The position numbers and the translations under genes are program-made. From NCBI GenBank assembly GCA_903884125.1, contig CAISDR010000201.1, positions 1 through 16,565 on the forward strand: DNA of 16,565 nt. The letters run 5' to 3'. This DNA comes from an uncultured bacterium. GTDB taxonomy: Bacteria; Pseudomonadota; Alphaproteobacteria; CAISDR01. This document shows, one piece after another, positions 1-7,921 of this stretch. The notes below the pieces were generated by a model, which saw only the letters and a list, made by a program, of their open reading frames with translations, searched no databases and was not told where the DNA came from. Numbering within the stretch: the first letter of the stretch is position 1; each line of letters begins with the position of its first letter.

Positions 1-411
1 CCAGGTGAAATCGATCAGGTTGAAATCAGCAACCCCGGCAGCAATCGACACCACTTTAAACGGGATCGGGGTTAGTCCTTTGGCGACGATGATCCATGCG
101 CCCCATTGCTGAAACAGCACCTGAAAGCGCGCAAACGATTCTTCGTAATGATAGGTGGTAATGATCCACTGCCCGATTGAATCATAAAGCACATGCCCGA
201 TGCCATAGCCAAGATATCCGCCCAGTACCGACGCTGTCGTGCAGATGACCGAAAGCCGCAGGGCACGGTCCGGGCGCGCGAGAACGAGCGGGACAAGAAG
301 CGTATGCGGCGGCAGCGGGAAAAATGATGCATCGGCAAACGACACAAGAGCCATGACCAATTCGGCATGCCGTCCACGGGCCAGCACCATTATCCGTTGG
401 TAAAGAGTCAT
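1..411 (-). CDS. YqaA-family (DedA/VTT-like) membrane protein, C-terminus cut by window edge
   Basis: The minus strand is open from an ATG at 411 to the window edge with no stop, giving 137 residues of an integral membrane protein. The sequence resembles the YqaA branch of the DedA/VTT (SNARE-associated) family. It has an N-terminal segment with SFADASFFPLPP, followed by a Gly-rich membrane segment (LGGYLGYGIGH) and the family hallmark GLTPIPFKVVSIAAG near residues 112-126. DedA-type proteins are inner-membrane proteins linked to lipid flipping and membrane homeostasis, but no specific substrate can be read here. I chose ATG 411 because the protein then begins like its relatives. An in-frame ATG at 438 would add nine residues. 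It lies 97 bases downstream of the DUF983 gene on the same strand and may share its transcript. Confidence 0.8.
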   Translation of the reverse strand, partial: MTLYQRIMVLARGRHAELVMALVSFADASFFPLPPHTLLVPLVLARPDRALRLSVICTTASVLGGYLGYGIGHVLYDSIGQWIITTYHYEESFARFQVLFQQWGAWIIVAKGLTPIPFKVVSIAAGVADFNLIDFTW

Positions 412-508
412 TTTGTTTCCGGGGCTTTCTTGATTCATCGGATCAGCAAGGACCCGCGATCATCAGGATTAAAAACCCTTGGGTCCAGTGTCATTTTTCT
501 GTTGCCAA

Positions 509-859
509 TCAGGGATTTCGCCTGGTGTGAAACGCCAGGGCAACCGACAGGGCCTTGACCGGCCGCAGCAATATTATGGCCAGTCCCACAATCGGCGGTC
601 CCCAGATCAACAGCGACAGCCAGCCCGGCCGGTCCGCATGAAATTCCACATAGATGACAATAGGCAGGAACAGGAAGCCAATGATGAAAATCAGAAATAC
701 AGCCGGGCCGTCACCTGTATCCGACTTCGCCAGCTCAAAGCCACATTCGCTGCAGACAGGCCGTATCTTCAAAAGCCCGTCGAACAACGCGCCTTTTTCA
801 CAGGACGGACAGCGCTGGCTGAGGCATGCCCTGACCAGCGCTGCAATTGGCATATCCAT
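509..859 (-). CDS. DUF983 zinc-ribbon membrane protein
   Basis: This 116-residue protein matches the DUF983 family. It has an N-terminal zinc-ribbon-like pair of cysteine motifs (CPSC at 17-20 and CSEC at 36-39). The family core follows (residues about 46-56, GDGPAVFLIF), then two hydrophobic segments at about 53-72 and 79-98 and a basic C-terminal tail. The four cysteines probably bind one metal ion on the cytoplasmic side; this is inferred from the motif. The family is common in alphaproteobacteria and has no established function. The ATG at 859 has a purine-rich AGGAAAG stretch upstream at rather long spacing; a second ATG at 853 is possible. It sits 48 bases after the HTH regulator on the same strand, so co-transcription is plausible. 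Confidence 0.88.
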   Translation of the reverse strand: MDMPIAALVRACLSQRCPSCEKGALFDGLLKIRPVCSECGFELAKSDTGDGPAVFLIFIIGFLFLPIVIYVEFHADRPGWLSLLIWGPPIVGLAIILLRPVKALSVALAFHTRRNP

Positions 860-907
860 TTTGGTTCGCTTTCCTGACTGGTCTGAAGGTGCCGTCTATT
901 CCGGTGG

Positions 908-1729
908 CTATCTGAAAATCGCCTCAGTTTCAGAATCGGCTGGATAAAAGCACTCAATGCGCAGTTCGTGCAATGTTATATCCTGCGGCGTGCCAAGCGT
1001 GGTCAGGGTGGTCAGGAAGCTGACCCGCATGGATCCCTTGCGCAGGCTGAACGTCAGTACCGGCAGATCAGGCGCATCAATCCTGGGCTTTCGCCAGTCT
1101 GACGGCACGCCAGGGATGGCGCACAGCCGCCGGACCAGTGCCTGACCGTCCAGATCACCGGTCACCCGCATTTCATGGGCCATGCGGGCAATGATAGGGC
1201 GGGCGACATTTTCCCAATCTTCGACAAAAGGCCTTAGCCCTTTGGGCTCAAGCATCAGCTGCGCCAGATTTACGGTCCCATCCGCTGCAAACCCGGCTAT
1301 TTCCTCTGGCGTGAGAAACATGGACATGAACCTGATCGCTCCCTGATTGGGAATCAGCAGTTCGTGTCGGGCATTGATCACCATGGCCGGGAAAGGTTCG
1401 TGCCGATCCAGTAACTGCCTCAGAACTTTGGACACCATGCCCAATGCCGGGTCATCCAGCCCGCGCTGCTGGAAATGCGCCGCAAATCCCGCCGCCTGAA
1501 GAAACCGGTTTTGTTCACGCAATGGCATATCCAGCGCCCGCGCCAGACACAGAACCATTTCACGGCTGGGGCTGGACCGTCCGCTTTCCAGAAAGCTTAT
1601 GTGACGCTGTGACACGTCTGCATCCAGCGCAAGGTCGGACTGGCTCACGCCCCGCCTTTGCCGCCACAAACGCATCAGGGTCCCGAAATCTTCGCGCGCG
1701 CCATGGGCGCTGGAATGGTGTCGTGTCAT
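908..1729 (-). CDS. XRE-family HTH transcriptional regulator with MmyB-like ligand-binding domain
   Basis: This 273-residue DNA-binding regulator has an XRE/Cro-type helix-turn-helix at about residues 16-70, including GVSQSDLALDADVSQRHISF, the ESGRSSPSREMV turn and the LARALDMPLREQN helix. The remainder (about 100-273) looks like the MmyB-like PAS-type domain found in many actinobacterial and proteobacterial one-component regulators, with a characteristic segment around AMVINARHELLIPN. Such proteins are thought to sense a small ligand, possibly a fatty acid, but the ligand here is unknown. The ATG at 1729 has no strong ribosome binding site. The gene is divergent from the ABC importer across 252 bases, which makes the importer and the gene itself the first candidate targets; that is inference from position only. 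Confidence 0.88.
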   Translation of the reverse strand: MTRHHSSAHGAREDFGTLMRLWRQRRGVSQSDLALDADVSQRHISFLESGRSSPSREMVLCLARALDMPLREQNRFLQAAGFAAHFQQRGLDDPALGMVSKVLRQLLDRHEPFPAMVINARHELLIPNQGAIRFMSMFLTPEEIAGFAADGTVNLAQLMLEPKGLRPFVEDWENVARPIIARMAHEMRVTGDLDGQALVRRLCAIPGVPSDWRKPRIDAPDLPVLTFSLRKGSMRVSFLTTLTTLGTPQDITLHELRIECFYPADSETEAIFR

Positions 1730-1981
1730 GGCATGCGTACTAACCGCTGGCTTGATCGCATAATAAGGCTGGTTCTGGGTATCAGTTTCAATTATCTGAC
1801 GGGTAATAAAATACTGTCACACTTTTGTCCTAGATTGCATGGTCGTTATCACTTCACCCAATCGCAGGGCATTGGAGGGTAGCGGTCATTCCTTGTCCAA
1901 AATGGGAATTTGGGCGTTGATAGTTCAACCCGCATCTGCCATTGGAAGGTCTTCATCCATCACAATTGGGGGGGCAGTTAC
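1730..1981. other. Divergent intergenic region between HTH regulator and ABC permease
   Basis: This 252-base non-coding stretch should hold the promoters of both flanking transcription units. It is richer in A+T than the genes, especially about 1785-1830. I found no convincing -35/-10 pair, no strong inverted repeat and no RNA gene. A reading frame can be extended upstream of the permease to a TTG at 1910, but I treat that part as leader. A run of seven G (1968-1974) lies seven bases before the permease ATG at 1982 and is the likely ribosome binding site. Confidence 0.6.
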
Positions 1982-3721
1982 ATGATTGGTTTTGCGACCC
2001 CCAGTCTCAAGCGGCCCGCACTGCCAAACCGCTGGGACGGTCTGGCGTTTATATTGGTAATCGGCTTCATTGTGGCGCTGGCCCATGGTGGTCAGGCTAT
2101 GAATACGCCCTTTGAAGTGGGTATCACCCAGCTACCTATTTCGCTCGATCCCTGGAATCTGCCGGAATATGCCTTGCGCACCAGCCTGCGCATGGGGATC
2201 GCTTTGGCATTATCGGTAGTATTTTCTCTGGCCTATGCAGCACTTGCAGCCAAGAGCCAGATGATGGAACGTCTCTTGGTGCCCGTTCTGGACATACTGC
2301 AATCGGTACCGATCCTGAGTTTTCTGACCATAACCGTGACGGGTTTTGTTGCCCTGTTCCCCGGATCGCTTCTGGGTGTTGAATGTGCATCCATTTTTGC
2401 AATTTTCACCAGCCAGGCCTGGAACATAACTTTCAGCCTATACCAGTCGTTCCGTACCGTTCCCATGGATCTGGAAGAAGCCAGCCGGATGTTTCGCGCA
2501 TCAGCCTGGCGCAAATTCTGGCGACTGGAAGTGCCCTTTGCCATGCCACAACTGGTATGGAATGTGATGATGTCGGCATCCGGCGGGTGGTTTTTTGTGG
2601 TGGCATCAGAAGCAATCACGGTTTCAGACACCCAGGTAACCTTGCCCGGCATAGGGTCTTATATTGCTGTTGCCATAGACCAGCGTGATCTGGCAGCAGT
2701 CGGATATGCGCTGATGGCGATGCTGGTTGTCATTCTGGTGGTCGATCAATTGGTCATGCGCCCGCTATTGGTCTGGTCGGATCGTTTCCGCCCATCGGAT
2801 GATCCGGGTGAAGATACACGCGAAAGCTGGTTTTTAAACATGCTGCGCCGGGCACGGTTTTTGAACTGGCTTTCGGATACCGCCGATGAAGTTTTGGAGT
2901 TTACATCACGCGTGATGCCAGCCCTTGGCGCACCGCGCCGCGCCAAACCGGCAATGGCCCTAAATGCCCGCACGCAGTATGTGATCGAAATGGCCTGGAA
3001 CGCATTCCTGTGTGCGCTGGCAGGCTATTGCCTTTATCTGGTCTATGAAGCCGTCAGCACGGAGGTGGATTTCGGCGAAATCGGACAGGTATTCCTGCTG
3101 GCGACCTATACCGCTCTGCGCGTGTTTTTCTGGATCATCGTCGCATCATTCATCTGGGTGCCCATCGGGGTCATGATCGGACTGCGCCCCAATCTGGCTG
3201 CAGCAATCCAGCCTGTGGTCCAGATTCTTGCATCGTTCCCGGCCAATCTGTTGTTTCCGCTGGCGGTCATTCTGATCACGCGATTCAATGCCAATCCGGA
3301 ATTCTGGTTGTCGCCCCTGATGATCCTTGGCACGCAATGGTATATCCTTTTCAACGTCATCGGCGGCATATCAACCATGCCCGCCGAATTGCAATTTGCC
3401 GCGCGTAATTTTGGTGCAGGCGGCTTTTTCTGGTGGCGTAAAGTGGCACTGCCTTATGTGCTGCCGTCATTTGTCACCGGGGCTGTCACGGCATCGGGTG
3501 GATCGTGGAATGCATCCATTGTGTCGGAAATCGTCAAGTGGGGCGATACGACACTCACTGCCACCGGCATCGGTGCCTATATCGCCAAGGCGTCGGCATC
3601 CAGCGATATGCCGAGGGTTATTTTGGGTTCTGCAGTGCTGTGTGTGTTTGTGACAATCATCAACCGGCTGTTATGGCGCAGGCTTTATGCCTGGGCCGAA
3701 GAACGTGTCCGGCTGTACTAA
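1982..3721 (+). CDS. Fused double-domain ABC transporter permease (NitT/TauT type)
   Basis: This 579-residue inner-membrane permease consists of two BPD_transp_1-type domains fused in tandem. The first has membrane segments from about residue 20 to 265 and an EAA loop at about 165-190 (EEASRMFRASAWRKFWRLEV). A hydrophilic linker occupies about 266-325. The second domain runs from about 335 to the end, with an EAA loop at about 470-493 (FAARNFGAGGFFWWRKVALP). One chain therefore supplies the whole channel that is normally a dimer of NrtB/SsuC/TauC-like subunits. The family imports nitrate, sulfonates, taurine, bicarbonate or related anions; the substrate here is unknown. I chose ATG 1982 because it follows a G-rich ribosome binding site and removes a poorly conserved 24-residue extension from TTG 1910. 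The ATPase gene starts 18 bases after its stop. Confidence 0.92.
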   Translation: MIGFATPSLKRPALPNRWDGLAFILVIGFIVALAHGGQAMNTPFEVGITQLPISLDPWNLPEYALRTSLRMGIALALSVVFSLAYAALAAKSQMMERLLVPVLDILQSVPILSFLTITVTGFVALFPGSLLGVECASIFAIFTSQAWNITFSLYQSFRTVPMDLEEASRMFRASAWRKFWRLEVPFAMPQLVWNVMMSASGGWFFVVASEAITVSDTQVTLPGIGSYIAVAIDQRDLAAVGYALMAMLVVILVVDQLVMRPLLVWSDRFRPSDDPGEDTRESWFLNMLRRARFLNWLSDTADEVLEFTSRVMPALGAPRRAKPAMALNARTQYVIEMAWNAFLCALAGYCLYLVYEAVSTEVDFGEIGQVFLLATYTALRVFFWIIVASFIWVPIGVMIGLRPNLAAAIQPVVQILASFPANLLFPLAVILITRFNANPEFWLSPLMILGTQWYILFNVIGGISTMPAELQFAARNFGAGGFFWWRKVALPYVLPSFVTGAVTASGGSWNASIVSEIVKWGDTTLTATGIGAYIAKASASSDMPRVILGSAVLCVFVTIINRLLWRRLYAWAEERVRLY

Positions 3722-3739
3722 TAAGATGGGGTGGAAGTA

Positions 3740-5056
3740 ATGCTGCAATCCCAATCAACTGATATCGCGGAACCCATGGTCCTGCGCCGGGTTGTCAAAG
3801 CTTATGGCGGCGGCGGACGCAAGACACCGGTGGTACTGGATGGTATCGACCTGACGCTGCATGATGGCGAGATTGTTGCGATCTTAGGGCAGCCGGGCTG
3901 TGGCAAGTCTACGCTGTTGCGAATCATTGCTGGACTTATTCCCACCACAACCGGTGACGTTTTATATCGTGGGCAACATGTGACCGGCCCTATGCCTGGT
4001 ATTGCCATGGTGTTTCAGTCCTTTGCCCTGTTTCCGTGGCTGACGGTCATGGAAAATGTGGCGTTTGGCCTTGAGGCGCAGGGGGTGCCGACAGCTGAAC
4101 GTCGGGAACGATCCCTGAAAGCGATCGAGCTGATCGGCCTCGATGGATACGAAAACGCCTATCCTAAGGAATTATCCGGTGGCATGCGCCAGCGGGTGGG
4201 CTTTGCCCGCGCGCTGGTGGTCGATCCAGATATTCTTTTACTGGACGAACCTTTTTCTGCCCTTGATGTACTGACCGCTGAAACGCTGCGCTCGGACCTG
4301 ATGGATCTTTGGACCGAGCGCAAGATTCCCACACGCGGGATCGTCTTTGTCTCGCACAACATTCATGAAGCGGTCGAGGTGTCAGACCGCATCGTAGTCC
4401 TGGCACCCCATCCGGGCCGCGTACGCGCAGATATCCGCATCACCCTGCCCCACCCGCGCGATCCGGAAAGCGAAGCATTCAAATCCATCGTTGACGATAT
4501 CTATCGTCAATTGGCGGTGGGGATGGTGCGCGCCCATTCGCTGGCCCATCGCCCCGAACAGATCGGCATTGCCCATCGCCTGCCACCCGCCGGTGTCCAG
4601 CCACTGTTGGGCCTTATCGATGCCATTGATGAGCCACCGTTCAATGGCCAGGGCGATCTGGCAGATGTCGCCGAAAACGAAGCATTGGAAATGGACCGCC
4701 TGCTGATCCTGATCGAGGCCATGCAATTGCTGGGCTTTGCCACAGTGAACGACATGTCGGTTTCCCTGACCCGCGAGGCAGGCGGGTTCCGCGACGCCGA
4801 TATTCAGGAACGCAAGCGCATATTCGGCGAACATGTTCTGCGCCATGTGCCACTGATCCGGCATATAAGGCAGGTTCTGACCGACCGCGCCGATAATGCT
4901 GCACCCGAGGGTCGCTTCCTGGCCGAACTTCAGGATCACGTATCGCCCGAAGACGCGCAGGCGATTTTGGATCTCGCCATTAACTGGGCGCGCTATGCCG
5001 AGTTGTTCTCGTATGACTATGACAGCGGGATATTAAGTCTTGATCCGCCGGAATAG
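3740..5056 (+). CDS. ABC transporter ATPase with C-terminal AAA-associated domain
   Basis: This 438-residue ATPase energises the fused permease upstream. Numbered from ATG 3740, it shows Walker A GQPGCGKST (about 50-58), a Q-loop around VFQSFALFP, the signature LSGGMRQR (about 145-152), Walker B ILLLDEP (about 165-171) and the switch histidine in VSHN (about 206). This is the SsuB/TauB/NrtD type. After about residue 285 comes a further 150 residues resembling the AAA-associated C-terminal domain (PF09821 type), which is absent from ordinary SsuB/TauB proteins and could sense a signal or gate transport. GTG 3731 is an in-frame alternative that adds three residues. ATG 3740 is preferred because the G-rich stretch at 3727-3737 then serves as ribosome binding site. 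No substrate-binding protein gene adjoins it. It ends five bases before the convergent methyltransferase gene. Confidence 0.92.
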   Translation: MLQSQSTDIAEPMVLRRVVKAYGGGGRKTPVVLDGIDLTLHDGEIVAILGQPGCGKSTLLRIIAGLIPTTTGDVLYRGQHVTGPMPGIAMVFQSFALFPWLTVMENVAFGLEAQGVPTAERRERSLKAIELIGLDGYENAYPKELSGGMRQRVGFARALVVDPDILLLDEPFSALDVLTAETLRSDLMDLWTERKIPTRGIVFVSHNIHEAVEVSDRIVVLAPHPGRVRADIRITLPHPRDPESEAFKSIVDDIYRQLAVGMVRAHSLAHRPEQIGIAHRLPPAGVQPLLGLIDAIDEPPFNGQGDLADVAENEALEMDRLLILIEAMQLLGFATVNDMSVSLTREAGGFRDADIQERKRIFGEHVLRHVPLIRHIRQVLTDRADNAAPEGRFLAELQDHVSPEDAQAILDLAINWARYAELFSYDYDSGILSLDPPE

Positions 5057-5061
5057 GCCGA

Positions 5062-5724
5062 TCAGGCGGCGTCCAGCACACTGACCAGATAAAAGGCGCG
5101 ACGATATTCCTGGCGGATGTTAAATCCCGGCGACCACGCAAATGCCTGATGAATCCGCCGCGACAGGCGCGAGTCAGGATCGATTTCAAAAAAGAAATGG
5201 TTGGCCAGAACGCAGACCCCACCCGGTTTAAGCAGGCGGCGCAATCTGAGTGCCATGGCTTTCAGCACCGCATCGGACATTGGCTGCAGATAATACAGCA
5301 CATCAGCGACCACGATCAGATCAAACCGCCCATCCAGATCATCCGGCAATTGCAGAATATCTGCCTGTTCAAAACGAATATTAGGATCATGGGCAAGCCG
5401 GGTATTTGCCGCATCCACGGCCACCTGACTGACATCCAGCCCCAGAACGCGCGTTGCGCGGCTGGCCAGACGCTGGGTCAGAAGGCCGATGCCACAGCCC
5501 AGATCCAGCGCATCCTCAAACTGTCGATCAGGGACAAGTCTGGTGATGGTGTCGTATTTCTGGCGCTGGTAGGAAAACTGGGGCACTTCAAAGCCCCAGG
5601 GGTCCAGGTCCTTGCCATAAAGCAGGTCAAACGCCTCGGCAGCCCCACGGCCATCACGAAAACGTTTCAGATCGGCGTCAGCCTTGGCCGAACGCAGCCA
5701 AAAGCGAATATCCCAGAATGACAT
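5062..5724 (-). CDS. Class I SAM-dependent methyltransferase, NodS-like
   Basis: This 220-residue cytoplasmic protein has a Rossmann-type methyltransferase fold. Motif I is DLGCGIG at residues 74-80, followed by the acidic end of strand 2 (GLDVSQ, about 95-100), then ADILQLP (about 121-127) and the post-II segment FDLIVVADVLYYL (about 134-146). The region DPWGF upstream of motif I and the DVLYYL stretch resemble NodS, the N-methyltransferase of Nod factor synthesis, and the related PF05401 group. Here there are no nod genes, so the substrate is unknown. I chose ATG 5724 because AAAGGGG lies a suitable distance upstream and the extra 14 residues from the upstream ATG at 5766 look unlike coding sequence. 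It is divergent from copC and convergent with the ABC ATPase gene. Confidence 0.82.
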   Translation of the reverse strand: MSFWDIRFWLRSAKADADLKRFRDGRGAAEAFDLLYGKDLDPWGFEVPQFSYQRQKYDTITRLVPDRQFEDALDLGCGIGLLTQRLASRATRVLGLDVSQVAVDAANTRLAHDPNIRFEQADILQLPDDLDGRFDLIVVADVLYYLQPMSDAVLKAMALRLRRLLKPGGVCVLANHFFFEIDPDSRLSRRIHQAFAWSPGFNIRQEYRRAFYLVSVLDAA

Positions 5725-5808
5725 TTGGCCCCTTTGCCTTCCAAACCGGGCCCCGAAACAGGCCACAATTCAATTTAGTGAACAAGTCTGGCTGGGTCCA
5801 TCTGTCAC

Positions 5809-5836
5809 TTGCCCCATCTGACCCGATGACTAGAAT
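5809..5836 (+). promoter_or_regulatory. Candidate sigma-70 promoter for copC-copD-hpnN
   Basis: TTGCCC (5809-5814) and TAGAAT (5831-5836) are separated by 16 bases and match the -35 and -10 consensus at four and five of six positions. Transcription would begin near 5843, leaving a leader of about 25 bases before the GTG start at 5868 and its GGAG ribosome binding site at 5856-5859. The placement agrees with the chosen copC start, but this is motif matching only. No copper-responsive operator was recognised. Confidence 0.35.
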
Positions 5837-5867
5837 GCGCCCACACTATTCCCTCGGAGCAATCGTA

Positions 5868-6236
5868 GTGTCTTTTTCAAGAATGGTCACATCGACCACT
5901 GCGGCATTAATGCTGATGTTGTCCTTGGCCTCGCCGGTATTGGGCCATGCCATTGTTATTGATTCGACGCCGAAAGCAGGCAGCACCCTGCCCGCTGGCC
6001 CATTTGAAATCGCCATTCGTTTCAACAGCCGGATCGATGTGGGACGGTCCAGCCTGACCATTCTGGATGCCGAGCGGCGCGTCACCACCTTAAGCGTCAA
6101 ACCGACCACCGAGCCTGACTTGCTGTTGGGGTTGGGGCCACCGCTGGCCCCGGGCAAATATCGGATTCGCTGGCAGGTCCTGGCGCTGGACGGGCATATC
6201 ACGCGCGGTGATATTTCCGTGTCTGTCCTGCCGTGA
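5868..6236 (+). CDS. copC: CopC-like periplasmic copper-binding protein
   Basis: This 122-residue secreted protein belongs to the CopC/PcoC/YobA family. A signal peptide (residues 1-26) should be cleaved in PVLG|HAIV, leaving histidine 27 as the first mature residue. That histidine, with Asp98 and His100 in the C-terminal ALDGHITRG motif, matches the His/Asp/His Cu(II) site known for the family. The body shows the usual STPKAGSTLP start and a closing strand SVSVLP. There is no Met-rich loop, so a Cu(I) site is not evident. I chose GTG 5868 because GGAG lies eight bases upstream and the resulting signal peptide is of normal size. ATG 5883 is an alternative. It is followed after 14 bases by copD, its usual partner, which would pass copper to or across the inner membrane. 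Confidence 0.88.
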   Translation: MSFSRMVTSTTAALMLMLSLASPVLGHAIVIDSTPKAGSTLPAGPFEIAIRFNSRIDVGRSSLTILDAERRVTTLSVKPTTEPDLLLGLGPPLAPGKYRIRWQVLALDGHITRGDISVSVLP

Positions 6237-6250
6237 TGGATTATTAGATC

Positions 6251-7918
6251 ATGGCATCGTTAATTGATTTTTTCGGCCTGCTGTCCGTATTGTTGCATGG
6301 GACAGCGATCACATTCCAATCCATTGCACTGGGCGCACTATCGTTTCTGATCGCACTGGCTTGGCCGCTTGCAGGCCTTCTGGGTGCCGATGGCATCGTG
6401 ATCGAACGCCGTGCGCGTACCTATCTGGCAATGAGCGCACTGGTCTTGGCGTTTGTGTTGTCAATTCAGGCGGCTTTGGGCATGTCGATTTTAGCCGACA
6501 GCCTTGATCTTGGGATGAATGGTCTGATCGGCGCGCAATTTGTTCAGGCCGATGGCGCGGCGATCATCTGTGCGCTGGCTTTGGTGCTGACCTCGCGCCG
6601 GGCCATGCCGACTTTCGCCTTTCGAATTTTTATGGCCGCATTGGGCATCGGCCTGCTGGTCAGCATTGTTGCGACCAGTCATGCCGCAGCCCGGTTGGAC
6701 AATCAATTCACCATGGGTGCATCCAGCTTTTTGCATCAATTGGGCGGCGCGATCTGGCTTGGCGGGCTGCCCTGTTTTCTATTCGCCCTGACCACGGCAA
6801 AGTCGCGCAACCACCTCGCGCTGATCGGACGGCGTTATTCGCTGATGTCCATGGCAGGGGTCAGCATAATTCTGATTGGCGCACTTGCTTTAGGATTGGT
6901 CTATATCGGTTCGTTCGATGCAGCCTATGGCACCGCCTATGGCGCAATGGCCATGGCCAAGACGGTGATGTTTGTCTGCCTGTTGGGATTTGGACTGGCC
7001 AATTTCCGCCATGTGGAAAGCCTGCGTCATAAAGAGACCACTAGCGCCTTACGTCTAAGGCGCTTTGCTGAAGTTGAACTGGGTGTCGGCATTGCAATCT
7101 TTTTTACGGCGGCGTCAATTACATCGCTGCCGCCGGCTATTGATCTGACAGTTGATCGCGTCAGTTATAATGAAATTGTCGAACGGCTGACGCCCAATTG
7201 GCCGCGCCTTGAAAGCCCAAGTCACGCTGATCTTGCAATCCCGGCTCTACAAGCAAATCTGGACAAGGAATGGGCGGAAAAACAGGCCGCCGCCGAAACA
7301 CGCCCCCAGGCATTCGTTCCCGGTGTGGGCGAGTTTCCGCCCCGCAATGCCGAGGATATCGCATGGTCGGAATATAACCACCACTGGGCCGGACTGTTTG
7401 TCATTCTGATCGGCCTGATGGCTTTGTTGGAAAACACAGGTCGCGCGCCCTGGGCGAGACATTGGCCGCTGATATTCTTAGGCTTGGCCGGATTCTTATT
7501 CTTCAGGTCCGATCCCGAGGTCTGGCCCATGGGCGAGATCAGCCTGATCGAAAGCATGAAAGACCCCGAAGTCGTGCAGCATCGCTTTTACGTGGTGCTA
7601 ACCGTATTTTTTGCGATCTTTGAGTGGCGCGTGCGGCTGGGAAAAACAAAGCAGGCATGGGCGCCATTCGTGTTTCCGCTGCTGACCGCCATTGGCGGTG
7701 TGGCATTGCTGACCCATTCCCATGCGATTGCAAATATCAAGGATCAGTTGCTGATCGAACTGACCCATCTGCCATTGGCGGTATTTGGTATTGCCGCAGG
7801 CTGGGCACGGTGGCTGGAACTACGGCTGGAAGGGCCCGCTTCCAGAATTGCCGGCTGGCTCTGGCCCGTTTTCTTTATCTGTGTCGGGATTGTCTTACTG
7901 ATCTATCGCGAGGCCTGA
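6251..7918 (+). CDS. copD: CopD-family copper membrane protein with long C-terminal membrane domain
   Basis: This is a 555-residue polytopic inner-membrane protein. The first part, about residues 10-295, is a CopD/PcoD-type domain with the hallmark LHQLGGAIWLGGLP (161-174) and SHAAAR (143-148). A periplasmic or loop region follows (about 296-370), with charged, Pro-rich sequence. A second membrane region (about 376-553) carries histidines H377-H378 (YNHHW), H444, H489 and H491 (THSHA) and H506 (ELTHLP). Its conserved look suggests a functional part rather than a random extension. CopD proteins work with CopC in copper uptake or tolerance; the direction of transport is not settled here. The histidines are possible metal or haem ligands, which is inference. 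The gene sits 14 bases after copC and 3 bases before hpnN, so all three are probably translated from one mRNA. Confidence 0.88.
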   Translation: MASLIDFFGLLSVLLHGTAITFQSIALGALSFLIALAWPLAGLLGADGIVIERRARTYLAMSALVLAFVLSIQAALGMSILADSLDLGMNGLIGAQFVQADGAAIICALALVLTSRRAMPTFAFRIFMAALGIGLLVSIVATSHAAARLDNQFTMGASSFLHQLGGAIWLGGLPCFLFALTTAKSRNHLALIGRRYSLMSMAGVSIILIGALALGLVYIGSFDAAYGTAYGAMAMAKTVMFVCLLGFGLANFRHVESLRHKETTSALRLRRFAEVELGVGIAIFFTAASITSLPPAIDLTVDRVSYNEIVERLTPNWPRLESPSHADLAIPALQANLDKEWAEKQAAAETRPQAFVPGVGEFPPRNAEDIAWSEYNHHWAGLFVILIGLMALLENTGRAPWARHWPLIFLGLAGFLFFRSDPEVWPMGEISLIESMKDPEVVQHRFYVVLTVFFAIFEWRVRLGKTKQAWAPFVFPLLTAIGGVALLTHSHAIANIKDQLLIELTHLPLAVFGIAAGWARWLELRLEGPASRIAGWLWPVFFICVGIVLLIYREA

Positions 7919-7921
7919 GGC

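Noticed and set aside
72..377. Closed minus-strand frame of 101 codons at the left edge
   Set aside because: It is rich in Arg, Ser and Cys and out of frame with the YqaA-like protein that spans the same bases and shows clear family motifs.
476..486. Possible terminator on the minus strand between the DUF983 and YqaA-like genes
   Set aside because: The ACCC/GGGT arms leave only a two-base loop and the following T-run is five long; too weak to call.
1910..1981. 24-codon upstream extension of the permease from TTG 1910
   Set aside because: The residues are hydrophilic and unlike family N-termini, TTG is a poor start, and ATG 1982 has a G-rich ribosome binding site.
4382..4939. Minus-strand open frame (185 codons) opposite the ABC ATPase C-terminal domain
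   Set aside because: The opposite strand encodes a continuous ATPase with a domain that matches a known family; this frame shows no motif and no ribosome binding site.
5046..5069. CCGCC/GGCGG inverted repeat at the ATPase/methyltransferase junction
   Set aside because: Five-base arms with a 14-base loop and no T-run do not make a convincing terminator.
5149..5721. Plus-strand open frame (190 codons) opposite the methyltransferase
   Set aside because: It is the complement of the SAM-binding gene and its translation shows no domain.
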